64,000 nucleotides of DNA from the NCBI RefSeq assembly GCF_000002425.4, contig NC_037271.1, positions 13,393,869 through 13,457,868 on the forward strand, in the 5' to 3' direction. Both the position numbers and the translations under genes were made by a program. Every line of letters begins with the position of its first letter. The stretch's first letter is position 1. The DNA comes from Physcomitrium patens. Taxonomy: Eukaryota; Streptophyta; Bryopsida; Funariales; Funariaceae. The notes beneath the pieces are model-generated. The model was not told the origin of the DNA and did no database searches. It worked only from the letters and a program-made list of their open reading frames with translations. This document shows positions 52,797 through 63,772 of this stretch, piece by piece.

Positions 52797-55700
52797 TTAC
52801 TGTGGAATCTCTATACCTTCATTAAGGTCTTCCATATTCATCTCTGTGTGTCTTCGTTTAAATATTTTTACTCGCTTCCCTGTAATTGGTATTTTCAATT
52901 CTGTACCATCTAACTCCCGTAACGAGTAAGTCGCATTATCATGAACTGTTATTACCACATATGGTCCAAACCAACGTTTTGAAAATTTCCGCAAAGTACT
53001 ATGTTGATTATCCAGACTATTGTCATAAACAAGTACCCAGTCACCTTCCTCGATTGCTTTTGGTCTCAATCGATGTTGCTTATCGAATCGCACCTTATTT
53101 TGTAACCTTGCTCTTTTTAACCTTCTCAATGCTATCTGGACATCTTCCGTTCTTTGCTCCAATTGTCGAATCCTAATAGCCAGAAGTTCTTCTCTTGTCA
53201 ATCCATCTTCCCATGGTAGCATACTCCAAGTAAGTACCTTTTCTTCAATCGGCATAATTGGTTTTTGACCTGTCATAAGTTCTACTGGCATATATCCTGT
53301 CACCAAGCTATGTGTTGTTCGATCAGTCCATAATGCAAATGACAAAAGCCATGGCCACTCTTTAACTTTCCCATTACAAGCTTTAACCAATGCTTTCACA
53401 ATCGGCAAGTGACCGCGTTCGCTTTTTGCATTTCCTTCTGGATTATAAGCAGTAGTCAGTGATAGTTTAACTCCACATTTTTCAAAGAACTTACGAGCTT
53501 CTTATGCATTTAATTCTCCACGATCTGCAGTGACTTTTCCTACGCACCCGTAACGGCAAATGACATCTTCAAGCAAAAACCTACAAATCCCCTCTGTAGA
53601 TTTTGTCCTCAATGCTCTTCCTTCTACTTGATTTGATAAATCTTCACGAGCTAAAACCAAATATCTCATCTGCCATAATCCAACTGGCATAATAACCAAA
53701 TCAACAACCCATTTAAAATAAATAGCAAGAGGATATGTAGGATGAAGACCATCTCGGTGTCGGATATTAGAATACGATTGACAGATTTCACATGACTCTA
53801 CAAATGAGAGCACATCTCGATACATATTTTTCCACCAATATCGTTCCTTGAGTTTAGCAAAAGTAGCCCAGATTCCTCTATGCCCTGCCCATAAACTATC
53901 ATGAAACTCCTTTAATAATTTTAGTTTTTCTTCCCTTTTTCCTATCACTCGTTGTCGCATCCCAATTCCTTTCTTCGGTCTCTTCCATAAGAATCCATCT
54001 CGAAGTAAAAATCCATATGCTTTTTTTCTTATTTGTTTGAATTTTTCTGTAGACCAATTCCCCTGCTTAGACAAGGTATTCAAATAATGACCAATATCCA
54101 ATAATTCTCCTTCATAAGATTCTTCAAGAAATAGCTTGTCTTCTCCGTTGAGATTTGATATTGAATAGAATTTCAATCCGACATCATCAATGTCTTCAAC
54201 CATTTCGTCCTCCCTCTCGTATCTTGCTCGAGATAGCATGTCTGCTACTAAATTGTCCTTTCCAGTGATATGCTTAAATTCTGGATTTAGTGACTTAATA
54301 TAAGCAATCCATCTCAACATTGCAATATCTGGCGTTGAACAGTTAATAATCATTCCAAGCAATGGCAAGCAATCTGTTTCAATTACTACTACTGCCCCAA
54401 TCAAATAGTCCTTTTTAACTTTCATAGCCGAAACGACTCCCCAAAGTTCTCTTTTGACTTGCGAATATGCACGCTGACGAATACTTAAAACTTTAGCCCC
54501 AAATCGAACTGCAAATCTACTCCCATTCGAATCATCTTGATCCACAGCCCATCCAACGGCAATTGGACTAGCGTCTACAGTAAGAATCACTAGTCTATTG
54601 CACTTAAAATCAACCTTCCTCAATATTGGAGGTGACATCAATAATTTCTTCAATCTTTGCATTGCCTGAATATGCCTTTCTTTCCATTCAAATCGGTAAC
54701 CCTTGCGTAATTGTTCATATAATGGATCCGCTATGTGAGCAAAATGAGGGATCCAGATTCGATAAAATACACATGCACCCAAAAACCTGCGAACCTCTGT
54801 TAAAGAATCACAATCCTCTTTCATCCTTCCAATTGCATCAACTTTAGTCGAATCTGATTTTCTTCCGTAAGATCTGCATAAATGTCCAACAATTACAACC
54901 TCTCGCACTCCAAATACGGACTTCATACCCGATAATGTAAGATGAACTTCTCCAAGCCGAGTTAAAATCTTTTCACAATCTTGTATATGATCAACAACAT
55001 ATCTGCGACACCCCCTCGTATCTAAAGTTTCATCCTTGTCTCCTTCTTTGCACCCTTTTATAGGAACATCATCCAGAAAAGGCATAGTCTTTTCCGGAAT
55101 AAAATCTCTCAATACCTTATTCATCCCATTCATCATATGCGCAACTGAGTTGGTCGCGCCTTGAGGAAGAGTGCACATTCTAATCAATCCAAGCGGTGTC
55201 CTCATCGTTGTCATATCTCTACTTCCTTCGGCAAGTTGAAATTGATCATAACCTAAATACAAATCACCCATTGAGTAGATCGCCCTTCCAGCAAACGCCT
55301 CAGCAAATTCATCCACAATAGGTCCAATTCCTGCATTCCTAACAGTTACAGCATTCACCAGCTGCATATCTTGAATAATCCGTAGTGACCCATTTTTCTT
55401 AGGTACTGTAAACCATCGACTAGAATACGGTGCAAATGAAGGTTCTAATATTTTCATCTTTATCTTTTCTTTCAATAGTTCGACCAATTTAGGTAAATGT
55501 ACCCTCGGTACTGGAATCGGTCTTAGATTCCAAGGTACATGCGGTACAGTGAAGATAACCATAGGTGTTATAATATTTGGATCCACACACCCAATTTCAT
55601 GAGATTCGAAGGCAAACGATCTACCTTGTTTAGCCAACATCTTTTTGAAGCAAGTAATTTCCTCCGGCAATAAAGAACCATCAGAATCAATCTTGAATTC

Positions 55701-56021
55701 TTCAAAAGTCTCTTCAGTAAACTGATGTCCAATACTCATTGGATCTCTTAAACTTGCTTCTTTTGATGCTTCTCCCATTTGTTCTTTAGAATCCTCTAGT
55801 AATGGTCCGGCAACAGGCTTTACCTTCTTATCTGCCGTTTTATATCTCGTCTCTACTGTAACTTCTGGTGCTTGAAAAGATTCAAGCATGGTATAAACCT
55901 CTCTCGAATGAATCTCAAGAATTTTATCATTATCCCCTAACCCAATAGATGTAATCAATTCCAATGAATCTTCCAGTCCATTTTCTTCATAAACACCCAA
56001 AATCCTCTCATTATCTTGCAA
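52797..56021 (-). mobile_element. A2 pol: reverse transcriptase, RNase H, integrase
   Basis: The long frame 56,021-53,502 has 839 residues. Reverse transcriptase holds LRPIPVPRVHLPKLVELL, SSRWFTVPKKNGSLRIIQD and the catalytic DDVPIKG segment. RNase H holds LTVDASPIAVGWAV and ITGKDNLVADMLSR. An HHCC-type integrase knuckle (CEICQSYSNIRHRDG) and the integrase core (YLVLAREDLSNQVEGRAL, RYGCVGKVTADRGE) follow. The integrase C-terminal part lies at 53,408-52,797 (PYVVITVHDNATYSLRELDG). The wording matches a Ty3/gypsy lineage I associate with basidiomycete fungi rather than standard plant clades. Confidence 0.9.
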
Positions 56022-56200
56022 TGCACCTATCTTGCGTAATTATCCTTCAATATTATATAATCTTTTTCTTTCTTTTCTTTTAAAATCATCAACTTTCTTA
56101 TACATAATATTTCCATTCTCCAATATACCAATAAAACTCGCATCAAAGGCACCTTCATCTCACGAGAGTACCTCCTCTTTTGTACCTCTATAATCTCGCT

Positions 56201-58573
56201 TTACAGTGGTACCTCCCCAAAATCCTTAAATCCTTCAACAATCTTTGGCAATGGTTTCTCCCTCAACCTATCTCGATTCCGTTCATGGTTAGGAAGTACT
56301 ATTAGAAATTGTACAACTTTCCTCCCATCTTTGGTCCGTACCCTTGCATGAGCAGAACCATCGTCAAGTACTTTTGTTTCCATCCGTGTTGCCGTGATAT
56401 AAGGTTGTCCTAAAATCAACGGATAAGACGTTGTATCTTTAACGAAGAAATGTTGCTCCGTCGCAACATCCCCAATCCGAATTTTGACATCTGGACAAGC
56501 TCCATATAATTCGCCCAGTATGTTATTAGCTGCTCGTATTGCCCATCCATATTCCATATCAATTGGCCATTTTTGCTTCTTATAAAGATCTTTAGACATG
56601 AGATTTATTTCTGAACCATGGTCCACCAAAGCAACTATTGGTTCTTCTATATCTCCTACCTTCACGAATACCTCAGTAGTTGCCCTTGCCCAATGCTTTC
56701 GAGTATAATGGCTCAAAGTTTCCATTCTCTTGTCACTAGAATCTTTGAAACGTACTCGCTGATTATACCCATTCTTTTCATTTGTTGGTTGCTTGTAACC
56801 AATATCAACCTCTTCTTCAGCTCTACATATTCTTGCATCAATAGCATGACTCATTCCAGTTTCGCTCATTAATTGCCTCTTTCGCTTAATGCTGTCAATG
56901 ATAACATCATGAAACTCCTTCTTTGCAATTCCCAAGACTTCTTTCAATGTGAATTCCACCTTAGCGTTTAATATACGTTCTTCCAACACCCCTTTCAAAT
57001 TTGTTGCCGCTTCAATGTCAGAAAGTAGCTTATAAGCAATTGATTTGCCCTTATCTTTTGTCTCCGTTGTTTTTTCTCCCAATGATGCTGAGGTATCCTT
57101 TACAGGCAATTCTTGTGAAGCTGCCTCCCGAGCCTTGTCTCCTCGAGTTTGCCTCTTAAAAGAATTTCCTTCTCTAGTATCATCAAAATTTCCTCGTCTT
57201 TTATCTACCATCAAAGCTTCATGTTGGCTCTTAGCAATATATGCATGAACTGAAAGAGTTTCAAAAGGATCCTCCCAACCTGTTCTTCCTCGTATTGTAG
57301 CTGCAGTTCTCAATAACACTTCTCGAGGTAATTTCCCTTCTTGCATTGTAGAAATGGCAGAAGCCCAAAACTCACTAGTTTCCGTACTTCCACCAATAGC
57401 ATCATCTACTCTAGCACCATAACTTGCACTTTCTCGTACTACTGTTTCATGCTCTTTTAAGTAATCTTGAACCAATGCTCTCATTCCTCCCTTGCCAAAA
57501 TTGGTTTGAAGAAGATCCTCCCTATCTTTCAATGCTATCTTCCCATCTTTCCAGCAAATAATTCCCTGCCGTATCATATTATTAAATTCATTGCAATCTT
57601 TTCTAGTGTGTGAAGCATCATCACACCAAATGCATCTTTGTACATATCCTTGTTTTGAAACATTCTTCGAATTATTTATAGAAGTATTCTCTTCAAGTCT
57701 TGCCAATTTGATTTGAAGATCTCGCATTCCTCGTATAATTTCTTCCATATCCATATCTACTTTCTTTGACAAGGATGTCGAAGGTTGAACTGTAGGCATT
57801 GTTGGTGGTGTTGTAAGTACTGGAGCTTTGGGTGCTTGTACTGTTTTCGAAATATTGCTCCTATCCTTCTTCCTTTTTTTTTTTGTAAGCAACCCCACCG
57901 CATCTTCAACGTTCTTCCACTTCGTTGTCAATTCTTCATCTTCTTCTTTGTCTTCAAGAAGGGGTTCTAATTTCTCTTGCAATTCTCCATCAGCAGCTTG
58001 AAGAAATAGATCAACTTTGTTCGGCTCCAATGTCAATTTTTCTACCTTTGATAATTGAGAGTACTACCTCTCAAATTCCCTTAGTAGCTCTGTTGCTTGC
58101 AAATTCTTATTGGGCCGTTCAATCCATCCTAGAAACAGCTTCTTAGTAACGTGATCAGCATCTTCCAAGAAATATTCGTCTTTCAATGCATGTAAAAAAT
58201 CCTCCCATGAATTCCCATAACGATCCGTAATCGATGTAATGTGGTCTCTTATCTCTGGTATCGTGGCAAGTCTAAATAGTGCAACCATTTTCTTCTCAGA
58301 AACCCAATTTAATTCCATTTCACGAACATAACATCTTAAATACCTTGAAATATTCCTCCCATCAAATTGATCAATTTTATTGACCACTGCTTGCAATGCT
58401 TTGGTTGCCAAAGCTTCTTTTCGATCATTGCTTTGTTGTTGCTGCATTGACAATGAGAAGGCTTGAAACAAACTAGCAATAGACGGATCCATGTGCATAC
58501 CTTGTCCTTTAGAAGACTCCCCACCAGAAACTCCTCCCAAAAATCCTTCCAAATTTTTATTTTCGTTTTCCAT
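56201..58573 (-). mobile_element. A2 gag and protease
   Basis: The capsid part lies at 58,573-58,064, including MHMDPSIASLFQAFSLSMQQ and YLRCYVREMELNWVSEKKM. The frame 58,036-56,201 (611 residues) holds the CX2CX4HX4C knuckle CIWCDDASHTRKDC near 57,635-57,595, a long linker, and the protease core ALVDHGSEINLMSKDLYKKQ near 56,630-56,570. A1 carries the same parts at 35,100-37,480. Confidence 0.9.
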
Positions 58574-58621
58574 AAAATAAAGATAAAATCAACCAAAATC
58601 TAATACCCTCTAACTCATGCT

Positions 58622-58639
58622 TTCACGTCGGGTTCACCA
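58622..58639 (-). mobile_element. A2 primer binding site (tRNA-Trp)
   Basis: The plus strand reads TTCACGTCGGGTTCACCA. This equals the last 15 bases plus CCA of plant tRNA-Trp(CCA) as I remember it, five bases from the LTR. It primes minus-strand DNA synthesis. It is not a tRNA gene, since only the 3' end is present. Confidence 0.8.
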
Positions 58640-58644
58640 CTTTT

Positions 58645-59976
58645 TGTCGTATTACGTGCTTTCCTGCTCGAGAACGCGTCGGGCTTCTAGCTGTAGAAGG
58701 TAGTATGGAGATTCATCGATAGTCAAGCAGTCTATCAGTTTTGACTGTTGGAATATAAACGACTGCAACAATGTACCATAAATCTATACGGATGCTCTTC
58801 GACTGCTTGTCGAAGTCCTTTTTGCCCCAGCCGGTAGGTCTCTAGACGTTACAGAGAACCCCGAACAACCCAAACTGTTAATCTTCAATACCGCTTTGTA
58901 TTTACGATCTTGTATCCACTGACTGTCTTGTTAGATTAACCCAATAAATTTCATTCACTCTGCATACTCAATCCTATAGACGCCCTTTTAATCCTTCAAT
59001 CACAGACGTAACTCGATTTCACAAAACATTCAAGAGTATTCAAACCCACTTCATTAAAAATCTCGATTCACCATTACAATACTGACTTCAACAGCGATTG
59101 CCTTAGCCTTCCCAAAACTCTACGAAGAAGAAAAATCCAAATTCTCTGTCTTTCCTTCCCCGATCCAAAGCATGAAGCTTTTTCTCTAATTCCTTTGATC
59201 TTCAAAAACCTCCAATGAAAACCGAACTAGTAACCTTGCAAAAGCTTGAAAACTAGCTCTCCATGATTCCCAGAGAAAAAAAAAAACCCCCCTCTTCAAA
59301 ACTATATCCCTCCTAACCTTATCCTCTGAATTTCTTCAATCTTCCGTCTTAGATCTGGAATTGGCTCCCACCGTCAAGCTTGGATCCAAAATTGGCTCTC
59401 GCCGTCAGAGCTTTCTCCTCCATTTTTACCTTTAAGAAATCCATTTACCGAAAACAACGTTCCCTGAAACGGTACAGAGAATAGGACAGCCTGAAACAGA
59501 ATCGAACCCCGTAATCGGAACCACATTGAGTCGCCCGACCAATTCAGGTCTCATATTGGATAAGAGCCCAGTAGTAACCTAGATGTTCCCGTAATTGGGT
59601 CAAATTGGTCCTCGCGTCAGATTGGCTAAGACCCGTAGTAAGACTTGGATTTCCCGTAATTAGACTGCATTGGGTTGACGGGCCAATTTAGGTCTCATAT
59701 TGGATAAGAGGACCCGGATTGGATTCTCGAAAATGGATCCAATTGGCTCTTCGAACCCGTCGTGTGAATTGGTCCTTCTCTTCCTGCTGACTCCTGTTAT
59801 TGAAATCGAACGGAGCATTTCAGTATGCCCCGGCTGACTGTAATGGAGTGACTGAACCTGACCACTCAGTATTTGCACTGGAGTTGGTCGATGCTCCCAA
59901 TATTCGAGGTAACTAAATATTAATAAAATTCTCCTTTCTTTTTATTTTCACTGTATACTCGTGTTACAACACGACA
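58645..59976 (-). mobile_element. A2 5' LTR
   Basis: It starts TGTCGTATTACGTG and ends GTTACAACACGACA on the plus strand. The central part at about 59,480-59,850 carries three related blocks with CTCATATTGGATAAGAG and AATTGGGTC-like ends. These are tandem duplications of the family B gag-derived stretch. Confidence 0.93.
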
Positions 59977-62370
59977 GCCGTTGGTTTTATTTATCCAATA
60001 CTAGATAGTGAGTGGATTTCTCCAATCATGATGGTACTGAAAAAGAACAAGAAAATCTGAATTCGTCAGGACTTTTGGAAACTTAATACGGTTACTAAAA
60101 AAGATTACTTTCCATTACCTTTCATAGATAATATATTAGACATTGTAGCAAGTCATGAATATTATTCGTTCCTCAATGAATTTTTCAGATATAATCAAGT
60201 TCAAATTGTACTGAAAGACCAGCTCAAGACAATCTTTACTACGGATTGGGGCACATTTACTTATCGCATGATACCTTTTGGGTTATGTAATGCCCCAGCC
60301 ACATTTCAAAGAGTGATGACTCAAACTTTCCAAGACTATCTCTGCATATTTATGGAGATCTTTTTAGATGAGTTTTGTGCATTTAGTACAAAATAAGATC
60401 ATCTTAATTGTTTGGGCAAATATTTGGCTCGGTGCGTTAAGTTTGGAATATTGTTGAACTCGGAGAAGTGTCAATTTAGTGTTCCATCTGAAAAGTTATT
60501 GAGACATATCGTCTCTAGCTGGGATATTACTACGGATCCTAACAAGTGCAGCATATAATGAACTTGCCTAAACTAGAGACGATTTTTGGTGTTCGAGGGT
60601 TTATCGGCCATGCCAGTTATTATCGCCTCTTTATTCGTTTGTTTGCAGTTATTTGTCAACCTTTAATGAACTTACTAAAGAAACCTCTGTCAGATGGATC
60701 TAGTTCCTTTTGGACCCTAGAGTGTACCATGGCCTTTGAGGCATTAAAGTCAAAATTGGTCTCTGCACCAATATTGATGGCACCTCATTAGACGGAGCAT
60801 TTCCATGTTTACGTTGATCCATCCAATATGACTATTGGATCGGTGCTAAGTTAGAAAGATGATCAGGGTCTTGATCATCCTATCTATTATACCAGTTGGC
60901 AATTGGTGGCTGCCAAACGTAATTATACTACTACTGAATACAAAGCGTTAGACATAATATACTTGGTTCAAAAGTTTCGACTCTATTTGCTTGGATATCC
61001 GTTTGTATTTTATATGGATCATGATGCCCTTAAATACATAATTAATAAGCCTCAATTGAGTGGATGCATTGGCCGATGGATATTACTTCTACAAGAGTTT
61101 AATTTTACGATTGTTGTATGACATGAGAAAAAACATGCAAATACTGATCATTTATCTTGGTTGTCTAATATTCTTGACAACGAGCCTGTCCCTAATACTC
61201 TTCCCTATGCCGAATTATTTGTGGTGGATGTGATTTCATCTGAGTATAATAAAATCATTCAGTTTTTGACCTTCCACACTTTTTTATCAACTTTCATCGA
61301 GAAGCTTAAAAAGCGACTTATTCTGAAGAGTGCCCTATATACAATGATTTGCGATGCTTTGTATAAACAAGGCAAAGATGGCATTTTAAGATGCTATATC
61401 TTTCAAAGTGAAGTACAGTCGGTACTAGAGGGTTGCCATTTGGATAGTTGTGGTTGTCATTTTGTGGGCGACAGCACTGCTCACAAGGCTTTAATGGCAA
61501 GATATTGGTGGTCCACAATGTTTTCTGATGCACACCAATTTGTTTGTCATTGTAATCCCTGTCAACAAATTGATCGACCCATGGACACTTCAGCCATGTC
61601 GTTAGTACCAATCTTGGCACAGGCACCATTTGAAAAATAGGGTATTGATTTTGTCGGTCTCATCGCACCAGCGTCAAAACTTGGCTAGAAGCGATATATT
61701 TTAGTTACCATAGACTATGTAACAAAATGAGAGAGGCTATTGCTATCCGCCATGATAATGCCAGTATGATGGCCACTTTTCTTTACGAGAATATTATAAC
61801 TCGATTTGGGTGTCTAAAAGAATTGGTTAGTAATCGTGGCACCCATTTCATTAATGATACCATAGTTGCCTTGACGAACACATATGAGATTAAGCATCGA
61901 AAAACTATTCCATATCATCCTCGCACAAATCGACAAACAAAAAAGACCAACAAAATTTTGTGCAAGGTCTTAACTAAGACAATTTCGAGGGCGGATACCA
62001 ATTGGGAGATCAAACTCTTTGTGGCTTTGTGGGTGTATCATATTGCATATAAAGTAACTACCTACACTACTTTGTTTCAACTAGTTTATGGCCTAGAGGT
62101 AATTTTACCTATCGTATTGGAGATTCAAAGTTTATGGATTGCCTTGGATGAACGTCTTAGTGACAACGAGTCATTACACTCTCAATTGGCAAAATTGAAG
62201 GAATTGGATGAAATACGGGCTACAGCTCTTTTCAACATGGAAGCAATTCAAAAACGGAGGAAGAGTTACTATAATAGTAAACTACATCTGAAGAATTTTA
62301 GGCCTAATGATTTGGTATTATTGTATGATAGCCGGTTTAATCATTTTTTGGGTAAATTTTAAGTTCGTTG
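59977..62370 (+). mobile_element. B1 pol: reverse transcriptase, RNase H, integrase
   Basis: It resumes B1 after A2. Reverse transcriptase lies at about 59,980-60,560 (TKKDYFPLPFIDNI, FGLCNAPATFQRVM). The connection and RNase H lie at about 60,560-61,110 (GFIGHASYYRLFIR, NYTTTEYKALDIIY, YMDHDALKYIIN). Integrase lies at about 61,430-62,340 (GHF-type knuckle region, RFGCLKELVSNRGTHFIND, HRKTIPYHPRTNRQTKK). Broken at several points. It corresponds to the plant Ty3/gypsy pol order. Confidence 0.9.
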
Positions 62371-63049
62371 GCATGGGCGTATTGGATGATTGAAGGTTTT
62401 TTCAATGGGTCTATTCAACTGGAAGATTTCATGGGCCATCGATTCAGTATCCACATTAATGGAAATTGGTTACAGTTATTTAATATATAAAAACTGGGAC
62501 GGGTTTTCATTTTTGGAAGGGGGGTGAGAAACGGATAGTATATGTAACATGTTGTCATTATCACTAAGTAGTAAAAGAATAAGAATGGGGCACCAATTAA
62601 AGTCATTCTGTGGTGTTGTTTTGGATTGGTTGGAGTGCTATTTCTTGTGTTTCGTGTGTATTCGAGAGTAGTAGTTCTAGTTAAGAATTAACAGTGAAGA
62701 ATTAGTCACAAGTGTCAATTGAAGATGTTCCAAAATGGATGAATCAGCAACAATATCAATTGGAACTTTGGGATGCCCAGATCTTGAAACTGGAGGCTCA
62801 AGTCAAAGAATTGGAAAAGTATAATGAAGATCTCTCAAACCAGTTGAGAAAGGAGTCGATGGAAGGATTGGAAGAAGAGAAAGATTTGCATTTAGAACCT
62901 GATTGGTGGAACCTACATTCGATAATGCAGCAAATGATTAATTGGGTGGGCCAGAGAAAATAATAACTTTGTAGAATTTTGTTAAGTAGTTTTTAGATAT
63001 GAATCAATTGTATATTTACGAAGATGCTGCATAGATAGGAGTGGGGCTA
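62371..63049 (+). mobile_element. B1 post-integrase region with coiled-coil segment and polypurine tract
   Basis: The open frame 62,712-62,963 encodes a Q/E/L-rich segment (QILKLEAQVKELEKYNEDL), which also occurs in B2. A purine-rich GATAGGAGTGGGG lies immediately before the 3' LTR. The region is shorter than the equivalent one in B2. Confidence 0.8.
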
Positions 63050-63772
63050 TTTAGAATAGATATTAGTTTGTTTCTAATAGTCCATAGAATAGTCAGTTCA
63101 GGAGGATGGATGATTGATTTAGTTATCAAAAGTGGTTAATTACAAGATTACAGTTAGAATTTGGGAATCAAGAGCAGTTATATAAGAGTTGTAGAAGTTT
63201 GTTGGATATCAAACTGTGATAGTCATGAGTCGAGGTAAGCTTGGTGCTACCTCTTTGTTTCTTTATTTTCTTTATTATTGAAGAGTAATGGATAGTTTTT
63301 GAATATTAAAAAGTGAGTCTATGGAATAAATCAAAGATTGATTTATAAGTTATTGATTATGTAATTGGAGTACTGAGTGATTGAATTATATGAGGAGTTA
63401 TTGGAAGATTATGATTGTTGTTTATTGAGAGCTGTGTGTATTTTGGACAAAAAAAGTTGGTAATTACAAGAATTCTTTGAATTCAGATTGGTTGGAGTGA
63501 AGTCTATTATTTCTGGTGTTGGATGGAAATTATGTGTTTTGAGCGGTCTTTTGAGAGTGCAGGGTTACACACTGTTGTTATCAGTTGATGAAGGATTATT
63601 ATTACTGAGAGAAAGAATTTTAGTATTTCTTAGTGTTTTAGTGGTTCAGAATACGATTAATTGTGTAATCTTAACAAGCAAAATTCATGCACTTAGTCTT
63701 TCCCTATGTTCAAATTTCCCTATATATGTTTATTCTGGAAGGAATTATAGAATAAGTAAAACGACAATCATA
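63050..63772 (+). mobile_element. B1 3' LTR
   Basis: It aligns with 29,838-30,580, starting TTTAGAATAGATATTAG and ending ACAATCATA. The target duplication TGCTA follows at 63,773-63,777. Confidence 0.9.

Larger units (their letters stand above)
51327..59976 (-). mobile_element. Element A2: near-complete Ty3/gypsy family A inserted in B1
   Basis: The LTRs are 51,327-52,662 and 58,645-59,976, with flanks GCGG and GCCG (4 bp, one change). In the first ~260 bp compared by eye the LTRs differ at four positions, so this is the youngest element in the window. It carries primer site, gag-protease, pol and polypurine tract in order, with long open frames and only a few breaks. It sits in the reverse-transcriptase part of B1, on the opposite strand. 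Confidence 0.93.
29838..63772 (+). mobile_element. Element B1: outer Ty3/gypsy element carrying the whole nest
   Basis: LTRs 29,838-30,580 and 63,050-63,772 have the same orientation and are framed by TGCTA duplications. B1's own sequence is 29,838-33,820, 40,013-40,592, 51,296-51,326 and 59,977-63,772. The rest is inserted elements A1, B2 and A2. The parts in order are LTR, primer site, gag with zinc knuckles, protease, reverse transcriptase, RNase H, integrase, a coiled-coil region, and LTR. I take it to be a plant non-chromovirus Ty3/gypsy (Athila/Tat side), judging from domain wording and the tRNA-Asp-type primer site; the clade is tentative. It has many breaks. The two LTRs differ at about 15 positions over a 165-bp stretch compared by eye, so B1 is older than A2. 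Confidence 0.85.

Noticed and set aside
53502-56021. The 839-residue ORF as a host gene
   Set aside because: It is clearly retroelement pol (reverse transcriptase, RNase H, integrase) framed by LTRs, primer site and polypurine tract.
58622-58639. tRNA-Trp gene
   Set aside because: Only the last 18 bases of the tRNA are present, next to an LTR end; it is a primer binding site.
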